Assembly (NCBI RefSeq): GCF_031458075.1
Contig: NZ_JAVDXT010000003.1
Location: 248,001-312,000 of the forward strand
Reading direction: 5' to 3'
DNA length: 64,000 nucleotides
DNA from: Rhodoferax_B ferrireducens_A
GTDB lineage: Bacteria > Pseudomonadota > Gammaproteobacteria > Burkholderiales > Burkholderiaceae_C
Shown: positions 1-9,281 of the stretch, piece after piece
Numbering within the stretch: position 1 is the first letter of the stretch
How the letters are laid out: each line of letters begins with the position of its first letter
Program-made: the position numbers and the translations under genes
Notes under the pieces: model-generated
What the model was told of the DNA's origin: nothing
What the model saw: only the letters and a program-made list of their open reading frames with translations
Databases searched by the model: none

Positions 1-1
1 C

Positions 2-103
2 CGAGAGATTGCCTTGGCTGCCTTGAGGTTTGACAAACTGTCGCCCGCGGCGAAAGCATTTGTGGAAATAGCCACCAAGCATCGAAAACGCCTGCAGAGC
101 TGA
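2..103 (+). CDS. C-terminal end of a probable LysR-type regulator (partial)
   Basis: An open frame enters from the left edge and encodes 33 residues before a TGA at 101-103. The tail (LRFDKLSPAAKAFVEIA, then KHRKRLQS) resembles the last helix of LysR effector-binding domains, where an LSPAA.AF segment is common. The 5' part lies outside the window, so the family is only a guess. A hairpin with a T-run follows directly, which supports this being the true end of a plus-strand gene. Confidence 0.45.
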   Translation, partial: REIALAALRFDKLSPAAKAFVEIATKHRKRLQS

Positions 104-108
104 CGCTT

Positions 109-132
109 TGCTTCTGCGCCAGAAGCATTTTT
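109..132 (+). terminator. Intrinsic terminator between convergent genes
   Basis: Perfect 8-bp stem TGCTTCTG / CAGAAGCA around a CGC loop (109-127), followed by five T. It starts six bases after the stop of the first gene and ends four bases before the end of the convergent LysR gene. The following TCTAAAC resembles the right end of the dispersed palindromic repeat of this window, so it may be a diverged relative. Confidence 0.7.
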
Positions 133-135
133 CGT

Positions 136-1101
136 CTAAACCTTGGATACCGCTTCTGCCATAACCGTGCGCGCACCTTGTGCACGGGCCGCCGCAAGGC
201 AGTCCTGCAGCGCTTGGATGAGCCGCTCGGACACCAGCTTCACGACCGGTCCGGGCGGCTTGGTGGCATCCACGGCCACGCTGATCTCCTGGGGTTCGGC
301 CCCCCGGTCCCGGATCGGGATGAAGACCAGCTGTCCGGTGGCCAGCTCCGACGCCACGTCCAGCTCGGACGTAAACACCACATGGTTGCCGCCCAGCGCC
401 AGCTGCTTGACCAGCTGCAGCGAGTTGGTCTCGGTATAGCGGCGCGGTTCCTTGAACAGCCAGCTGTACTGGGCCTCCAGGTAACGCCGTATCGTCAGCG
501 CCTTGCTCTGCAGCGCAACCGGGTGGGCCATGGCCTCCTGGAAACTCACCGTCTCGCGCTGCACCAGCGGGTGGCCGGGTGCCACCACGCAGCCCAGCGG
601 CAGCGCGCTCTTCCAGAGCACCAGCAGTTCCCGGCGAGGTTTCAGGTTGAAGATGGCGGCCAGGTCGGCCTGGCCGGTCAGCAGTGCAGCCTCGGCATCG
701 TCGGGGGTGGCCAGCGCGATGGACAGGCTGACCAGCGGATGCTGCACACCCAGATCCCGCACCAAGGCAGGCATGACGCTGGTGGCATGGCTGTCCATGG
801 CCACCAGCGACACATGGCCCTGGTGGACGCCCTGGAGGCGCCGGATCTCGGCGACCACGCCACGCTCGTCCTGCAGCCAGTGGCGCGCCAGCGTGATGAG
901 TGCGTCGCCCGAGGCCGTCAAACGCATGCCGCGCGGCAGCCGCTCGAACAAGGGCACGCCGAGTTCTTCCTCCAGCTGCAGGATCTGCCGGTTGATGGCC
1001 GACGCCGCCACGTGGAGTTCGCGCGCGGCCTTCTGGATGGAGCCCGAGCGCGCAACCTGGTCGGCGTAGCGCAGTCCGGCGGGAACAAGCGAATGGCGCA
1101 T
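136..1101 (-). CDS. LysR-family transcriptional regulator
   Basis: Encodes 321 residues from the ATG at 1101. I prefer this start because the frame upstream of it would run into the divergent uraD gene and because the product then begins MRHSLVPAGLRYADQVA, just before the winged HTH (SIQKAARELHVAASAINRQ, about residues 20-40). The rest is the usual periplasmic-binding-like effector domain. It is divergent from uraD and a TctC-type binding protein across about 100 bp, so it probably controls those genes, perhaps in response to a purine-breakdown intermediate. The effector is inferred from position only. Confidence 0.85.
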   Translation of the reverse strand: MRHSLVPAGLRYADQVARSGSIQKAARELHVAASAINRQILQLEEELGVPLFERLPRGMRLTASGDALITLARHWLQDERGVVAEIRRLQGVHQGHVSLVAMDSHATSVMPALVRDLGVQHPLVSLSIALATPDDAEAALLTGQADLAAIFNLKPRRELLVLWKSALPLGCVVAPGHPLVQRETVSFQEAMAHPVALQSKALTIRRYLEAQYSWLFKEPRRYTETNSLQLVKQLALGGNHVVFTSELDVASELATGQLVFIPIRDRGAEPQEISVAVDATKPPGPVVKLVSERLIQALQDCLAAARAQGARTVMAEAVSKV

Positions 1102-1204
1102 GGATAGGTCAGGAGTAGTGCAGGCAGAGTGTACTAATTTTGCGTATGCAGCACTGCAAAAATGGTGATGGACGGCAATGATTTGCGTCCCTAAGATCCG
1201 TTGC

Positions 1205-1780
1205 ATGAGCACACAATCCAGCCTGAAACACCTCAACACCTGCGCACCCGAGGTCTTTTGCGCCACCCTGGCCGACATCTGGGAGCATGCCCCCTGGGTG
1301 GCTCACGGCGTCGTCGGCCAGCGCCCTTTTGCGACGGTCGATGCCTTGCACACAGCGATGGTGGAGGTGGTGGCCGCTCTGGACGAGTCTGCACGCGTGG
1401 CCTTCTATGCCGGACACCCGGAGCTGGCCGGTGACGACGCCCGCCGGGGCACGATGACCGATGCGTCGATTGCAGAGCAGGGCACGCTTTCACTGGCGCA
1501 GCTGGACACCGTTGATGCCGAGCGCTGGAGCGCGCTCAACCGGGCCTACCGGGCGCGCTTCGGCTTCCCGTTCATCCTATGCATCCGCCGCCACACGCGA
1601 GAGTCGGCCTTGCAGGCGTTCGAGCAGCGGTTGGCACACGACCGCAGCACCGAGCTGGCCACCACACTCGGCGAAATCGCCGCCATCACCCGCCTGCGGC
1701 TGGACCACCTGGTGCCCGATGTGCCCGATGTGCCCGATGTTTCCCATGTTGCCTGCCACGGCGAATCCATTCCTTCCTGA
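1205..1780 (+). CDS. uraD: 2-oxo-4-hydroxy-4-carboxy-5-ureidoimidazoline (OHCU) decarboxylase
   Basis: Encodes 191 residues. The family converts OHCU, the second product of uric acid oxidation, stereospecifically to S-allantoin. Visible signatures are HPELAGD near residue 60, which carries family active-site residues, and RFGFPFILCIRR near residue 115. The ATG at 1205 gives the usual family length. The C-terminus ends in a repeated VPD tripeptide encoded by a 9-bp tandem repeat, after the conserved domain. A transporter binding protein follows after 20 bp, giving a probable two-gene unit driven from the promoter shared with the divergent LysR gene. The other uricolytic genes (urate oxidase, HIU hydrolase) are not in the window. 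Confidence 0.85.
   Translation: MSTQSSLKHLNTCAPEVFCATLADIWEHAPWVAHGVVGQRPFATVDALHTAMVEVVAALDESARVAFYAGHPELAGDDARRGTMTDASIAEQGTLSLAQLDTVDAERWSALNRAYRARFGFPFILCIRRHTRESALQAFEQRLAHDRSTELATTLGEIAAITRLRLDHLVPDVPDVPDVSHVACHGESIPS
1712..1738 (+). repeat. 9-bp tandem repeat in the uraD C-terminus
   Basis: Three exact copies of GTGCCCGAT, followed by a degenerate fourth (GTTTCCCAT). They encode VPDVPDVPD after the conserved UraD fold. The length is a multiple of three, so slippage would change copy number without breaking the frame. Confidence 0.85.
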
Positions 1781-1800
1781 CCTACCTACCGGAGCTATCC

Positions 1801-2781
1801 ATGAACACTCGACGCAGAATGTCCCTCCTGGCGTGCGCGCTGGGCCTGCTGGCCACAGCCATGCCCGCCAGCGCCCAGGGCAGCTATCCCGACCACCCGG
1901 TGAAACTGCTGGTGGCACTGCCTGCCGGCGGCGGGGTGGACATCATTGCGCGCCTGATCGGCCAGAAGCTGGCCGCTGCCACCGGCCAGCCTTTCGTGGT
2001 GGACAACCGGGCCGGAGCCTCCGGCCGCATCGGCCTGCCGGTGGTGGCCAAGGCCACGCCAGACGGCTACACCTTGATGGCTTCACCCGCCTCGTTCCTG
2101 ACCACCAACAAAAGCATCTTCAAAGAGCTGCCTTACGACCCGCAGGCAGATTTCGCCCCCATCACCAAGCTGGCCAACCAGTCCATGGTGCTGGTGGTCA
2201 ATGACAAGCAGAAGTTCCCCAGCGCTGGGGCGCTTCTCGCCGCAGCCAAGGCCAAGCCCGGTGGTCTGAACTACGCCAGCTCGGGCGACGGCAGCCCGCA
2301 ACACCTGGCCGCGCTGATGTTCGAAACGCGGGCGCAGGTGCGCATGACCCACATACCTTACAAAGGGGGCGCACTGGCCATCACCGACCTGCTGGGTGGC
2401 AACGTGGACCTGCTGTTCGCGCCCCTGCCCGAGGCGCTGCCCTACCTCAAGTCCGGCAAGCTGACAGCGCTGGCGCTGATGAGCGACAAGCGCTCGGCGC
2501 TGATTGCCGACGTGCCCACAATGCGCGAAGCAGGCATCCCGAACATGGTCATGCAGACCTGGATCGGCCTGCTGGCTCCAGCGGGCACGCCCCGCCCCCT
2601 GGTGGACCAGCTGAACCGCCAGGTGCACGCCATCCTGCAGAGCGAGGACGTGAAGAAACAACTCTATGAGATTGGCATGGACCAGGCGCCCACCACACCC
2701 GAACAATTCCAGCAAACCATCGCACAGGAGATCGCGCTGCATGCCGAACTGGTGAAGGCTTCGGGGCTTGTGCCGCAATAG
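1801..2781 (+). CDS. Tripartite tricarboxylate transporter substrate-binding protein (Bug/TctC family)
   Basis: Encodes 326 residues. The N-terminus is a signal peptide (MNTRRRMSLLACALGLLA, ending ASAQG). The mature start YPDHPVKLLVALPAGGGVD is the standard opening of Bug proteins, followed by DNRAGASG, another hallmark. These are periplasmic solute receptors, expanded in Burkholderiales, that bind carboxylates or other small acids. A GGAG motif lies ten bases before the ATG. No TctA/TctB membrane subunits are adjacent, which is common for orphan Bug genes. Its place after uraD suggests a ureide or purine-derived ligand, but this is inference. Confidence 0.9.
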   Translation: MNTRRRMSLLACALGLLATAMPASAQGSYPDHPVKLLVALPAGGGVDIIARLIGQKLAAATGQPFVVDNRAGASGRIGLPVVAKATPDGYTLMASPASFLTTNKSIFKELPYDPQADFAPITKLANQSMVLVVNDKQKFPSAGALLAAAKAKPGGLNYASSGDGSPQHLAALMFETRAQVRMTHIPYKGGALAITDLLGGNVDLLFAPLPEALPYLKSGKLTALALMSDKRSALIADVPTMREAGIPNMVMQTWIGLLAPAGTPRPLVDQLNRQVHAILQSEDVKKQLYEIGMDQAPTTPEQFQQTIAQEIALHAELVKASGLVPQ

Positions 2782-2825
2782 GGGGCAGCAAAGTCGGAAC
2801 ACCGCAGCCAGCACCGGCAAGAGAT

Positions 2826-2997
2826 CCGTCGCCCCGCGATGGATCGCGGCGGTGCCAGCGCAGTTGTCGCCGGAACCGCAAACCCAGCTGCTATCACAAT
2901 CAGAGCTGCCAGTGCAGGTACCATCTGCGCTAGCAGCCTCCGGGGCATAACCCTTGCCCCAAAATCGGCGAGCCACACGCCAGCCAACTTCCACAGC
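2826..2997 (-). pseudogene. Relic of a GNAT acetyltransferase
   Basis: On the minus strand a short frame reads VEVGWRVARRFWGKGYAPEAA, which matches the acetyl-CoA-binding segment of RimJ-like GNAT proteins (E.GWR....WGKGYA.EA). Similarity in that frame then stops. A second frame further on reads LIVIAAGFAVPATTA, resembling the following GNAT strand (EIVAFTVPANTAS). There is an in-frame stop just upstream of the first segment and no start. I read this as a frameshifted, truncated remnant with a copy of the dispersed repeat at the break. Similarity is judged by eye only. Confidence 0.5.
2899..2940 (-). repeat. Degenerate copy of the dispersed palindromic repeat inside the acetyltransferase relic
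   Basis: The minus strand contains GCTGCTAGCGCAG, an exact 13-base match to the core of the repeat, then a degenerate loop and right arm (TGCACTGGCAGCTC). It begins where similarity of the acetyltransferase relic breaks off. Confidence 0.5.
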
Positions 2998-3547
2998 TGC
3001 GTCTCAGTGGAATATCCACGAAGCAGCACATCGTAAGACCGCAGTGGATCTGAAGCCATTGTTCAACGCCTATCGCAGCAGTTGGGGTGCGGCGACCTCA
3101 TCACCTCCACGGCGCCAAGCGTGCTGAAGCTGCCGGTGCACTCCAAGGGCTAAACGTCCTCCAAATTGGGGAAAGAATTGCCCAGCCGGTCAAAGGCAAA
3201 CGTAACAATATCTTCGCAAGTTTGCGCTCTGATGTGGTTAGCCCTTGGCGGGAGAAAGCCCCCATGCACGCCCCGGTGAAATCGGCAGCCGCATTGACGA
3301 AAGTGATTGCCCTGCCCACCACCGCAGGCGCTCCGAACATGCCGGAGGGCTCCTTCCGGACTGATCTCTGTCCGTGGCCTGGAGCGCGGTGCATCGCGGG
3401 TAGATGGCAGGTCCAACCCATGGCAAACTGCAATAAGCCGGAAACCGATATTGCAATAGGGAGGTACTTCTCCGTGAACTCCGGGTGCAGACCGATGGCG
3501 TACAGACCATCGCACGCTGCATTTCACCCAGAACCAAGGAGCCCACC
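2998..3547. other. Non-coding or decayed stretch before the hybrid kinase
   Basis: I find no open frame with family resemblance, codon bias or a sensible start. Short frames on both strands look random. The last ten bases hold a good ribosome binding site (AAGGAG, 3536-3541) for the kinase at 3548. Together with the relic just upstream, this looks like a degraded locus plus the kinase promoter region. Confidence 0.5.
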
Positions 3548-6500
3548 ATGCTGCGGCTGAAATCTATCGTGCAAGTGTTGTCGGCCAACCGCCTGACGCT
3601 ATGGGCCATATTGGTACTTTGCGTTTTCGATGCTGCCATCGTCTGGCTAGCCGGCCAGCAGGCGCATGCTTACACCAAAGAACAGCAGGAATCGAGGCTG
3701 ACCGCCCGTACCCAGGTCATCACAAAGGCATTGGAAGAGAGCCTTGCCGAGTTTCGCAGTGATGTTATTTTTCTATCCAAGTTGCCTCCGATTTCAGGCA
3801 TGGTGCGTGCCAGTCTACCGGGCGGCTACGACGCCATGGAACAGACGCCGCTGTCGCTATGGCAGCAACGTCTGCAAACCATTTTCAGCGCCTACGCCCA
3901 ACACAATGCCAACATCACACAGGTGCGCCTGATTGGGATAGCCGACGCAGGGCGTGAACTGGTCCGCGTCGACCGCCTGGGCGACACCACGACGATCACG
4001 CCGGACAGCCAGCTCCGGACCAAGGGCGACCGTGACTATTTCCAGGCCACCGCTTACTTGGGCCCCGGTAAGGTGCACGTCTCGGACATCACGCTGAACC
4101 GCGAAGACGGCAAACTGCAGCAGCCCATCGTGCCCACACTGCGGGTGGCCACGCCCATCTTCGATGCGGACGGAAAACTGTTCGGCATGGTGGTCATCAA
4201 CATCCACGCCCGCGTGCTGCAGGCCCCCCTGCAAGACAAACTTCCACCGCAGTTCGTGGGCTATCTGACCAACAGCCAGGGAGACTTTCTGTTCCATCCG
4301 GACGCCCAACGCAGCTTTGGCTTCGAACTGGGCCATCCCTGGCGCTGGAACGATGCGTTCCAAGCCCTGCGCCCTGCCGAGCCAGGACAGGTCTACCAGG
4401 ACTATGTGGGTTCGGCTGGCACCATCCACGCGACCGAGCGAGCCATTACCCTGGATGCCAACGATCCCAGCCGCGTGCTGCACGTCATCATGACCGTGCC
4501 CAACGACGTGATCACCAGTGCCGCCAACCATGCCCGCGCCATGGCCTTGCTTGCCGCCATGGTGGGCAGTTTGCTGGTAGGCGGGTTCGGGCTGCTGCTG
4601 ATGCGCCAGCGCCGCCGGGCCGACGCGCAGCAGGCCCAACTGGCCGCCATCGTCGAAAGCTCGCATGACGCCATCATCGGCAAAACATTGCAGGGCCAGG
4701 TGCTCAGCTGGAACGCTGGCGCCGAGCGCATCTTTGGCTTCACGGCCGCGCAAGCCGTAGGCCATAAGCTGGCCGACCTGATCGTGCCGCCAGCGTTGAT
4801 TTCCGAGGAAATCGACATTCTGCAGCGCATCGGACAGGGCGAGGTGATGTCCAGCTTCAACACCGTCCGCCAGCGGCGCGATGGCACCCAGCTGGATGTG
4901 TCGGTCACGGTGTCACCGATCTACGCCAGCAGCGGCCAGATTGTGGGTGTCTCCAAAACAGTACGCGATATCAGCGCCCAGAAAGCAGCCGAAGACCAAG
5001 TCCATGCATTGAATGCCAATCTGGAACAACAGGTGCTGGAGCGCACAGCGCAAGTCGAACACTATGCCTCGCTACAGCGGACCATTCTGTCCAACGCGCC
5101 TTACGCCATCATCGCAACCGATACCGAGGGTATCGTCACCCTGTTCAACCCGGCTGCCGAGCACATGCTGGGTTACACGGCGCAGGAGTTGCTGGGCCAG
5201 CTGACCCCCGTGAAGTTTCACGTAGCCGAAGAGATACAAGCGCGTGCCCTGCTGTTCTCGCAAGAATTGGGCACACCCATTGCAGCCGGCTTTGAAGCAC
5301 TGGTAGCCAAAGCCCGCCGCAACCTGCCCAATGAAGAAATATGGACCTATGTGCGCAAAGACGGATCACGCTTTCCGGTATTGCTGTCGGTATCCGCGCT
5401 GCGCCAGGACGATGGGGCGATCAACGGTTTCCTCGGCATTGCTTCGGACATTTCACTGCGCGAACAGAATCGGCGCGAACTGGTCTCGACGCGCGACCAG
5501 TTGCTGACCGCAGCCACGGTAGCCGAGCTTGGCATCTGGACCTGGCATTTGTCCGACAACAGCTTGGTCTGGAATGAGCGGATGTACCAAATCTACGGCC
5601 TGCCCCTCTCGCAGCAGGAGGTGGGGGCGAAGTACGAAGACTGGTACGCGCGGGTGCATCCTGACGACGTGGAGGCCGCCGCCGCCCAACTGATAACGGC
5701 TATCGAGGGCCATAACGCGTTCGACACCATATTCCGCATCGTGCACTCGGACGGGAGCATCCGCTTCATCCAGGCCGCGGCTTTGGTGGAGCGCGATGAA
5801 AAAGGCCAGGCCCTGCGTATGCTGGGCATCAACCGCGACATCACGCAGCAGCACGAAACACAAGAGCTGATGCGTTCCGCCAAGCTCGCAGCAGACCGCG
5901 CCAACCAGGCCAAATCAGAATTCGTGGCCAATATGAGCCACGAAATCCGCTCACCGATGAATGCCATTCTCGGCATGCTGCAGCTGCTGCAAAGAACCCC
6001 GCTGGATGAACACCAGCAGGACTACGCCACCAAAGCCGAGTCGTCTGCGCGTGCGCTGCTGGACATCCTGAACGACATCCTCGACTTTTCCAAAGTAGAA
6101 GCTGGCAAACTGGCACTGGACCTGCACCCCTTCAATCTGGACAAGCTGCTGCGCGATATGGCGGTCATTTTGTCGGCCAATTTGGCGGGCAAGGAAATCG
6201 AGCTATTGTTCGATGCAGACCCCGCTCTGCCAAAGTGGGTCGTGGGCGACGCGCTGCGTTTGCAGCAAATTCTGCTCAACCTGGTGGGCAATGCCATCAA
6301 GTTCACCGCGCGGGGTGAAGTCGTGCTGTCAGTGGCGTGCGTGGCGCAGGAGCCAGCCGGGCTGTCGATCGCATTTACCATCCGCGATACCGGCATTGGC
6401 ATCTCGCCCGAGCAATGCCAGCATATCTTCCAAGGATTTGTCCAGGCCGAAGCATCCACGACCCGGCGCTACGGCGGCAGCGGACTGGGGCTGGCCATCT

Positions 6501-8089
6501 GCCAGCGCTTGGTGCAGCTCATGGGCGGCAAGCTCACTGTCGACAGCGTGCTGGGGCAGGGGAGCAGTTTCCAGTTCACCATCACGCTCCAGCCGATCGA
6601 GCCGCAACTACAGGCCCAAGCTCCGTGGAATTCGCAATTGCAACACCTGAATTGCCTGGTGGTGGACGACCATCCGGCCGCCCGCCAGGTGCTGGTCGAA
6701 ATGGTGGCCTCACTCGGCTGGCAGGCCGACATTGCCGAGAACGGCGTCGATGCGCTGGCGGCAATGGCGCGGCGCGGCGCAGAGCAGCCCTACGACGTGG
6801 TGTTTATCGATTGGCGCATGCCGGCCCTGGACGGCTGGGAAACCAGCAAGCGCATACGCCAAAAACTCCCCCACCATAAGACGCCGCTGATTGTGATGCT
6901 CACCACCTATGAGCGTGAACTGCTGGCACACAAGCAAACGCAGCAACCCGGCGTGGTCGACGGCGTACTGATCAAACCCATCACGGCGTCGATGCTGTTC
7001 GACGCCGTTGCCAACGTCAGGGTGGAACATCTTCCGAAACCGCTGTTGGGCATGCCAGCACCCGGATCACAGCGCCTCGCAGGCTTGCGCCTGCTCCTGG
7101 TGGAAGACAACCTCACCAACCAGCAGGTGGCCTCCGAACTGCTGAGCCTGGATGGCGCGCAGGTAGAAGTCGCCGGAGGCGGAGAAGCCGCGTTGGAGGC
7201 AGTGCAACGCGCCGATCCGCCGTTCAACGCCATTCTCATGGACGTCCAGATGCCCGGCATGGACGGCTATACCGCCACGCGGTCTATCCGCGCGCAATTC
7301 GGGCACAGCGCACCGCCCATCATTGCCATGACGGCCAATGCCATGGCGGCTGACCGCGAAGCGGCCTTGGCTGCAGGCATGGTCGACCATGTCAGCAAGC
7401 CATTCAGCCTATCGCAGTTGGTCGCGGCCATACTGCGCCACGCACGCCCATCGGTCACAGCGGCTGCACGCCCGGAGGCGGCAGACCCGCCGGGCTGGAA
7501 CAGCAGTTCAGCCCTGGCCCGGCTGGATGGCAATACCAAGGTCTTCCAGTACAGCTTGCTCAGCTTCGCTGACGAGATGGATGCCTGGACCGGTCAATTG
7601 CAAACGGCAGTGGCACAACAAGGCCATGGCGAGGCGGCAAGGCTGCTGCACACCTTGAAAGGTTTGGCCGGTACCGTAGGTGCGGACCAGCTGGCCACGG
7701 AAGCAGCCCAGGCAGAAGAAGCGTTGGCGGCAACCATGGGGCGCGAGATGCGGCTGGATGATTTCAGCGCAGTGCTGGCGGCGGGCCGGACCGTCCGTCC
7801 TGCCGTACGCGAGCTTGCCGCCCGGTTCGCCCCTGGTACCGTGCTCACGCAGACTAACAGCGCCCCCGATACACCCGATTTGCGCACCAGGTTGGCCGAG
7901 CTCATACGTTTGCTGGATATGTCGAATTTAGAGGTTTTTTCGGTGTTCGAGCAGCTGCAGCAACGCCATGGCGCGCATATGTCGGTTGAGTTCACTCCGC
8001 TACGCCAAGCACTGGAAAAAATGGAGTTCGCACAAGCCTCTCGCTTCTGCACCCAGCTCTTGCGACACTTGGAAACGGGGCCGACATGA
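3548..8089 (+). CDS. Hybrid sensor histidine kinase, BarA-like architecture (PAS3-HisKA-HATPase-REC2-HPt)
   Basis: Encodes 1513 residues. The start at 3548 is set by an AAGGAG seven bases upstream. Domain order: membrane segment about 15-35, a large periplasmic Cache-like sensor, second membrane segment about 332-352, then three PAS domains (about 362-485, 505-640, 645-775). HisKA follows with NMSHEIRSPMN (phospho-acceptor His798), then HATPase (N box near 914, DTGIGIS near 947, GGSGLGLA near 977). Two receiver domains carry Asp1088 (FIDWRMP) and Asp1232 (LMDVQMPGMDG), and an HPt domain carries His1368 (LLHTLKGLAG). All phosphorelay residues are present. The gene overlaps the next one by ATGA, so its output is probably the diguanylate cyclase REC domain. 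Confidence 0.95.
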   Translation: MLRLKSIVQVLSANRLTLWAILVLCVFDAAIVWLAGQQAHAYTKEQQESRLTARTQVITKALEESLAEFRSDVIFLSKLPPISGMVRASLPGGYDAMEQTPLSLWQQRLQTIFSAYAQHNANITQVRLIGIADAGRELVRVDRLGDTTTITPDSQLRTKGDRDYFQATAYLGPGKVHVSDITLNREDGKLQQPIVPTLRVATPIFDADGKLFGMVVINIHARVLQAPLQDKLPPQFVGYLTNSQGDFLFHPDAQRSFGFELGHPWRWNDAFQALRPAEPGQVYQDYVGSAGTIHATERAITLDANDPSRVLHVIMTVPNDVITSAANHARAMALLAAMVGSLLVGGFGLLLMRQRRRADAQQAQLAAIVESSHDAIIGKTLQGQVLSWNAGAERIFGFTAAQAVGHKLADLIVPPALISEEIDILQRIGQGEVMSSFNTVRQRRDGTQLDVSVTVSPIYASSGQIVGVSKTVRDISAQKAAEDQVHALNANLEQQVLERTAQVEHYASLQRTILSNAPYAIIATDTEGIVTLFNPAAEHMLGYTAQELLGQLTPVKFHVAEEIQARALLFSQELGTPIAAGFEALVAKARRNLPNEEIWTYVRKDGSRFPVLLSVSALRQDDGAINGFLGIASDISLREQNRRELVSTRDQLLTAATVAELGIWTWHLSDNSLVWNERMYQIYGLPLSQQEVGAKYEDWYARVHPDDVEAAAAQLITAIEGHNAFDTIFRIVHSDGSIRFIQAAALVERDEKGQALRMLGINRDITQQHETQELMRSAKLAADRANQAKSEFVANMSHEIRSPMNAILGMLQLLQRTPLDEHQQDYATKAESSARALLDILNDILDFSKVEAGKLALDLHPFNLDKLLRDMAVILSANLAGKEIELLFDADPALPKWVVGDALRLQQILLNLVGNAIKFTARGEVVLSVACVAQEPAGLSIAFTIRDTGIGISPEQCQHIFQGFVQAEASTTRRYGGSGLGLAICQRLVQLMGGKLTVDSVLGQGSSFQFTITLQPIEPQLQAQAPWNSQLQHLNCLVVDDHPAARQVLVEMVASLGWQADIAENGVDALAAMARRGAEQPYDVVFIDWRMPALDGWETSKRIRQKLPHHKTPLIVMLTTYERELLAHKQTQQPGVVDGVLIKPITASMLFDAVANVRVEHLPKPLLGMPAPGSQRLAGLRLLLVEDNLTNQQVASELLSLDGAQVEVAGGGEAALEAVQRADPPFNAILMDVQMPGMDGYTATRSIRAQFGHSAPPIIAMTANAMAADREAALAAGMVDHVSKPFSLSQLVAAILRHARPSVTAAARPEAADPPGWNSSSALARLDGNTKVFQYSLLSFADEMDAWTGQLQTAVAQQGHGEAARLLHTLKGLAGTVGADQLATEAAQAEEALAATMGREMRLDDFSAVLAAGRTVRPAVRELAARFAPGTVLTQTNSAPDTPDLRTRLAELIRLLDMSNLEVFSVFEQLQQRHGAHMSVEFTPLRQALEKMEFAQASRFCTQLLRHLETGPT

Positions 8090-9024
8090 ACATCCCAGCA
8101 ATGCCATCCTTATCCCCTGATCTCGGCCAACGCCGGGGACAGCTGCTGGTGGTAGATGACCAGCCCATCAACATCCATGTCATCCACCAGGCGTTGACCG
8201 CCGACTACGACGTGTTCGCCGCCACCAGCGGTGAACAAGCGCTGGCTTTTTGCCAGAAAACATTGCCCGATCTGGTGCTGCTGGACGTGGTGATGCCGGT
8301 CATGGATGGCCTGGAGGTATGCCGCCGACTCAAGCAGAACCCCGATACACAGAATATTCCGGTGGTCTTCATTACCGCCTACCAGCATCCAGAAGAAGAA
8401 AACATTTGTTGGGCAGCCGGTGGCGTCGATTTTGTCAACAAGCCCGTCAATCCGGTGACCCTGCGCAACCGGGTAAAAGCCCATCTGACCCTGAAGTTCC
8501 AGGCCGACATGCTGCGGATGATTGCTTTCAACGACGGGCTCACGCACATCGCTAACCGCCGCTATTTCGACGTGCGGTTGGAGGCAGAGTGGCAGCGCTG
8601 CAGTCGCAATGGCTCCACGCTGGCGCTGTTGATGATCGACATTGATTTTTTCAAGCGCTACAACGACCGCTACGGTCATCCGACGGGCGATGACAGCCTG
8701 CGACAGGTTGCTGCAGCACTCACCGCCAACCTCAACCGCCCCTTCGATCTGGTGGCCCGGTACGGTGGGGAAGAATTTGTTTGTCTGCTGCCAGACACCG
8801 ACCTGGCCGGTGCCACGGCCATTGCAAAGAAACTGGAGCTGGCGGTACGCCAATTGGGCATCGAACATCTGGGCTCTGACATCGGCCAGGTGATAACCAT
8901 CAGCGTGGGCGTTGCCGCGTCCCACCCTGACCAACATAACACCAGTGCGTCACTGGTCCAGCAAGCCGACGTGCAACTCTATCAAGCCAAGCAGCAAGGA
9001 CGCGGACGGGTATGCGCCGGATAG
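8086..9024 (+). CDS. Response regulator with diguanylate cyclase output (PleD/WspR-like)
   Basis: Encodes 312 residues. An N-terminal receiver domain carries LLVVDDQ and phospho-acceptor Asp67 (LLDVVMP). The C-terminal GGDEF domain has an intact active site, GGEEF at 227-231. An RPFD motif sits five residues before it, matching the RxxD inhibitory I-site, so product inhibition by c-di-GMP is expected. The start overlaps the stop of the hybrid kinase (ATGA), implying translational coupling. The pair forms a compact signal-to-c-di-GMP module. A terminator-like repeat follows. Confidence 0.95.
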   Translation: MNIPAMPSLSPDLGQRRGQLLVVDDQPINIHVIHQALTADYDVFAATSGEQALAFCQKTLPDLVLLDVVMPVMDGLEVCRRLKQNPDTQNIPVVFITAYQHPEEENICWAAGGVDFVNKPVNPVTLRNRVKAHLTLKFQADMLRMIAFNDGLTHIANRRYFDVRLEAEWQRCSRNGSTLALLMIDIDFFKRYNDRYGHPTGDDSLRQVAAALTANLNRPFDLVARYGGEEFVCLLPDTDLAGATAIAKKLELAVRQLGIEHLGSDIGQVITISVGVAASHPDQHNTSASLVQQADVQLYQAKQQGRGRVCAG

Positions 9025-9080
9025 TGCATGTGCCGAATAGCGCCTGCTTTCACCGTCTCAAACCCCATAATATTTATGCC

Positions 9081-9131
9081 CCTAGCGCATATTCCATCTG
9101 CGGTATAAGCTATTTTTTATATAGCAAATAG
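9081..9131 (-). repeat. Dispersed palindromic repeat, copy A
   Basis: Contains TAGCGCATATTCCATCTGCG followed by AGCTATTTTTTATATAGC, the reverse complement of the repeat core. It lies 56 bp after the diguanylate cyclase stop and can act as its terminator. It faces copy B, about 70 bp away in the opposite orientation. Confidence 0.8.
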
Positions 9132-9200
9132 TTGCCCGCAGCCTAGCGCGGCTCCAGCCGCCGGAAACGGCAGCGACCGAAGTAGCAGAAGCATTAAGGC

Positions 9201-9265
9201 GCTATCGTAATAAGAGCTGATAGCGCAGGTGGAATATGCGCTAGCGGCTCTTTTTCCTAAACTTT
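9201..9265 (+). repeat. Dispersed palindromic repeat, copy B
   Basis: Contains GCTATCGTAATAAGAGCTG, TAGCGCAGGTGGAATATGCG and CTAGCGGCTCTTTTTCCTAAAC. This is the best example of the plus-orientation element, with the stem TAGCGCA/TGCGCTA. It ends 16 bp before the start of the next gene, so it probably sets the 5' boundary of that transcript. Confidence 0.8.
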
Positions 9266-9281
9266 GGATGCAATTTTTGCC

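Noticed and set aside
178..1107. 309-residue plus-strand frame across the first LysR gene
   Set aside because: Shadow of the LysR gene, whose HTH is unmistakable on the minus strand.
3087..3560. 157-residue plus-strand frame before the hybrid kinase
   Set aside because: No family resemblance, overlaps the kinase start and ribosome binding site, and composition looks random.
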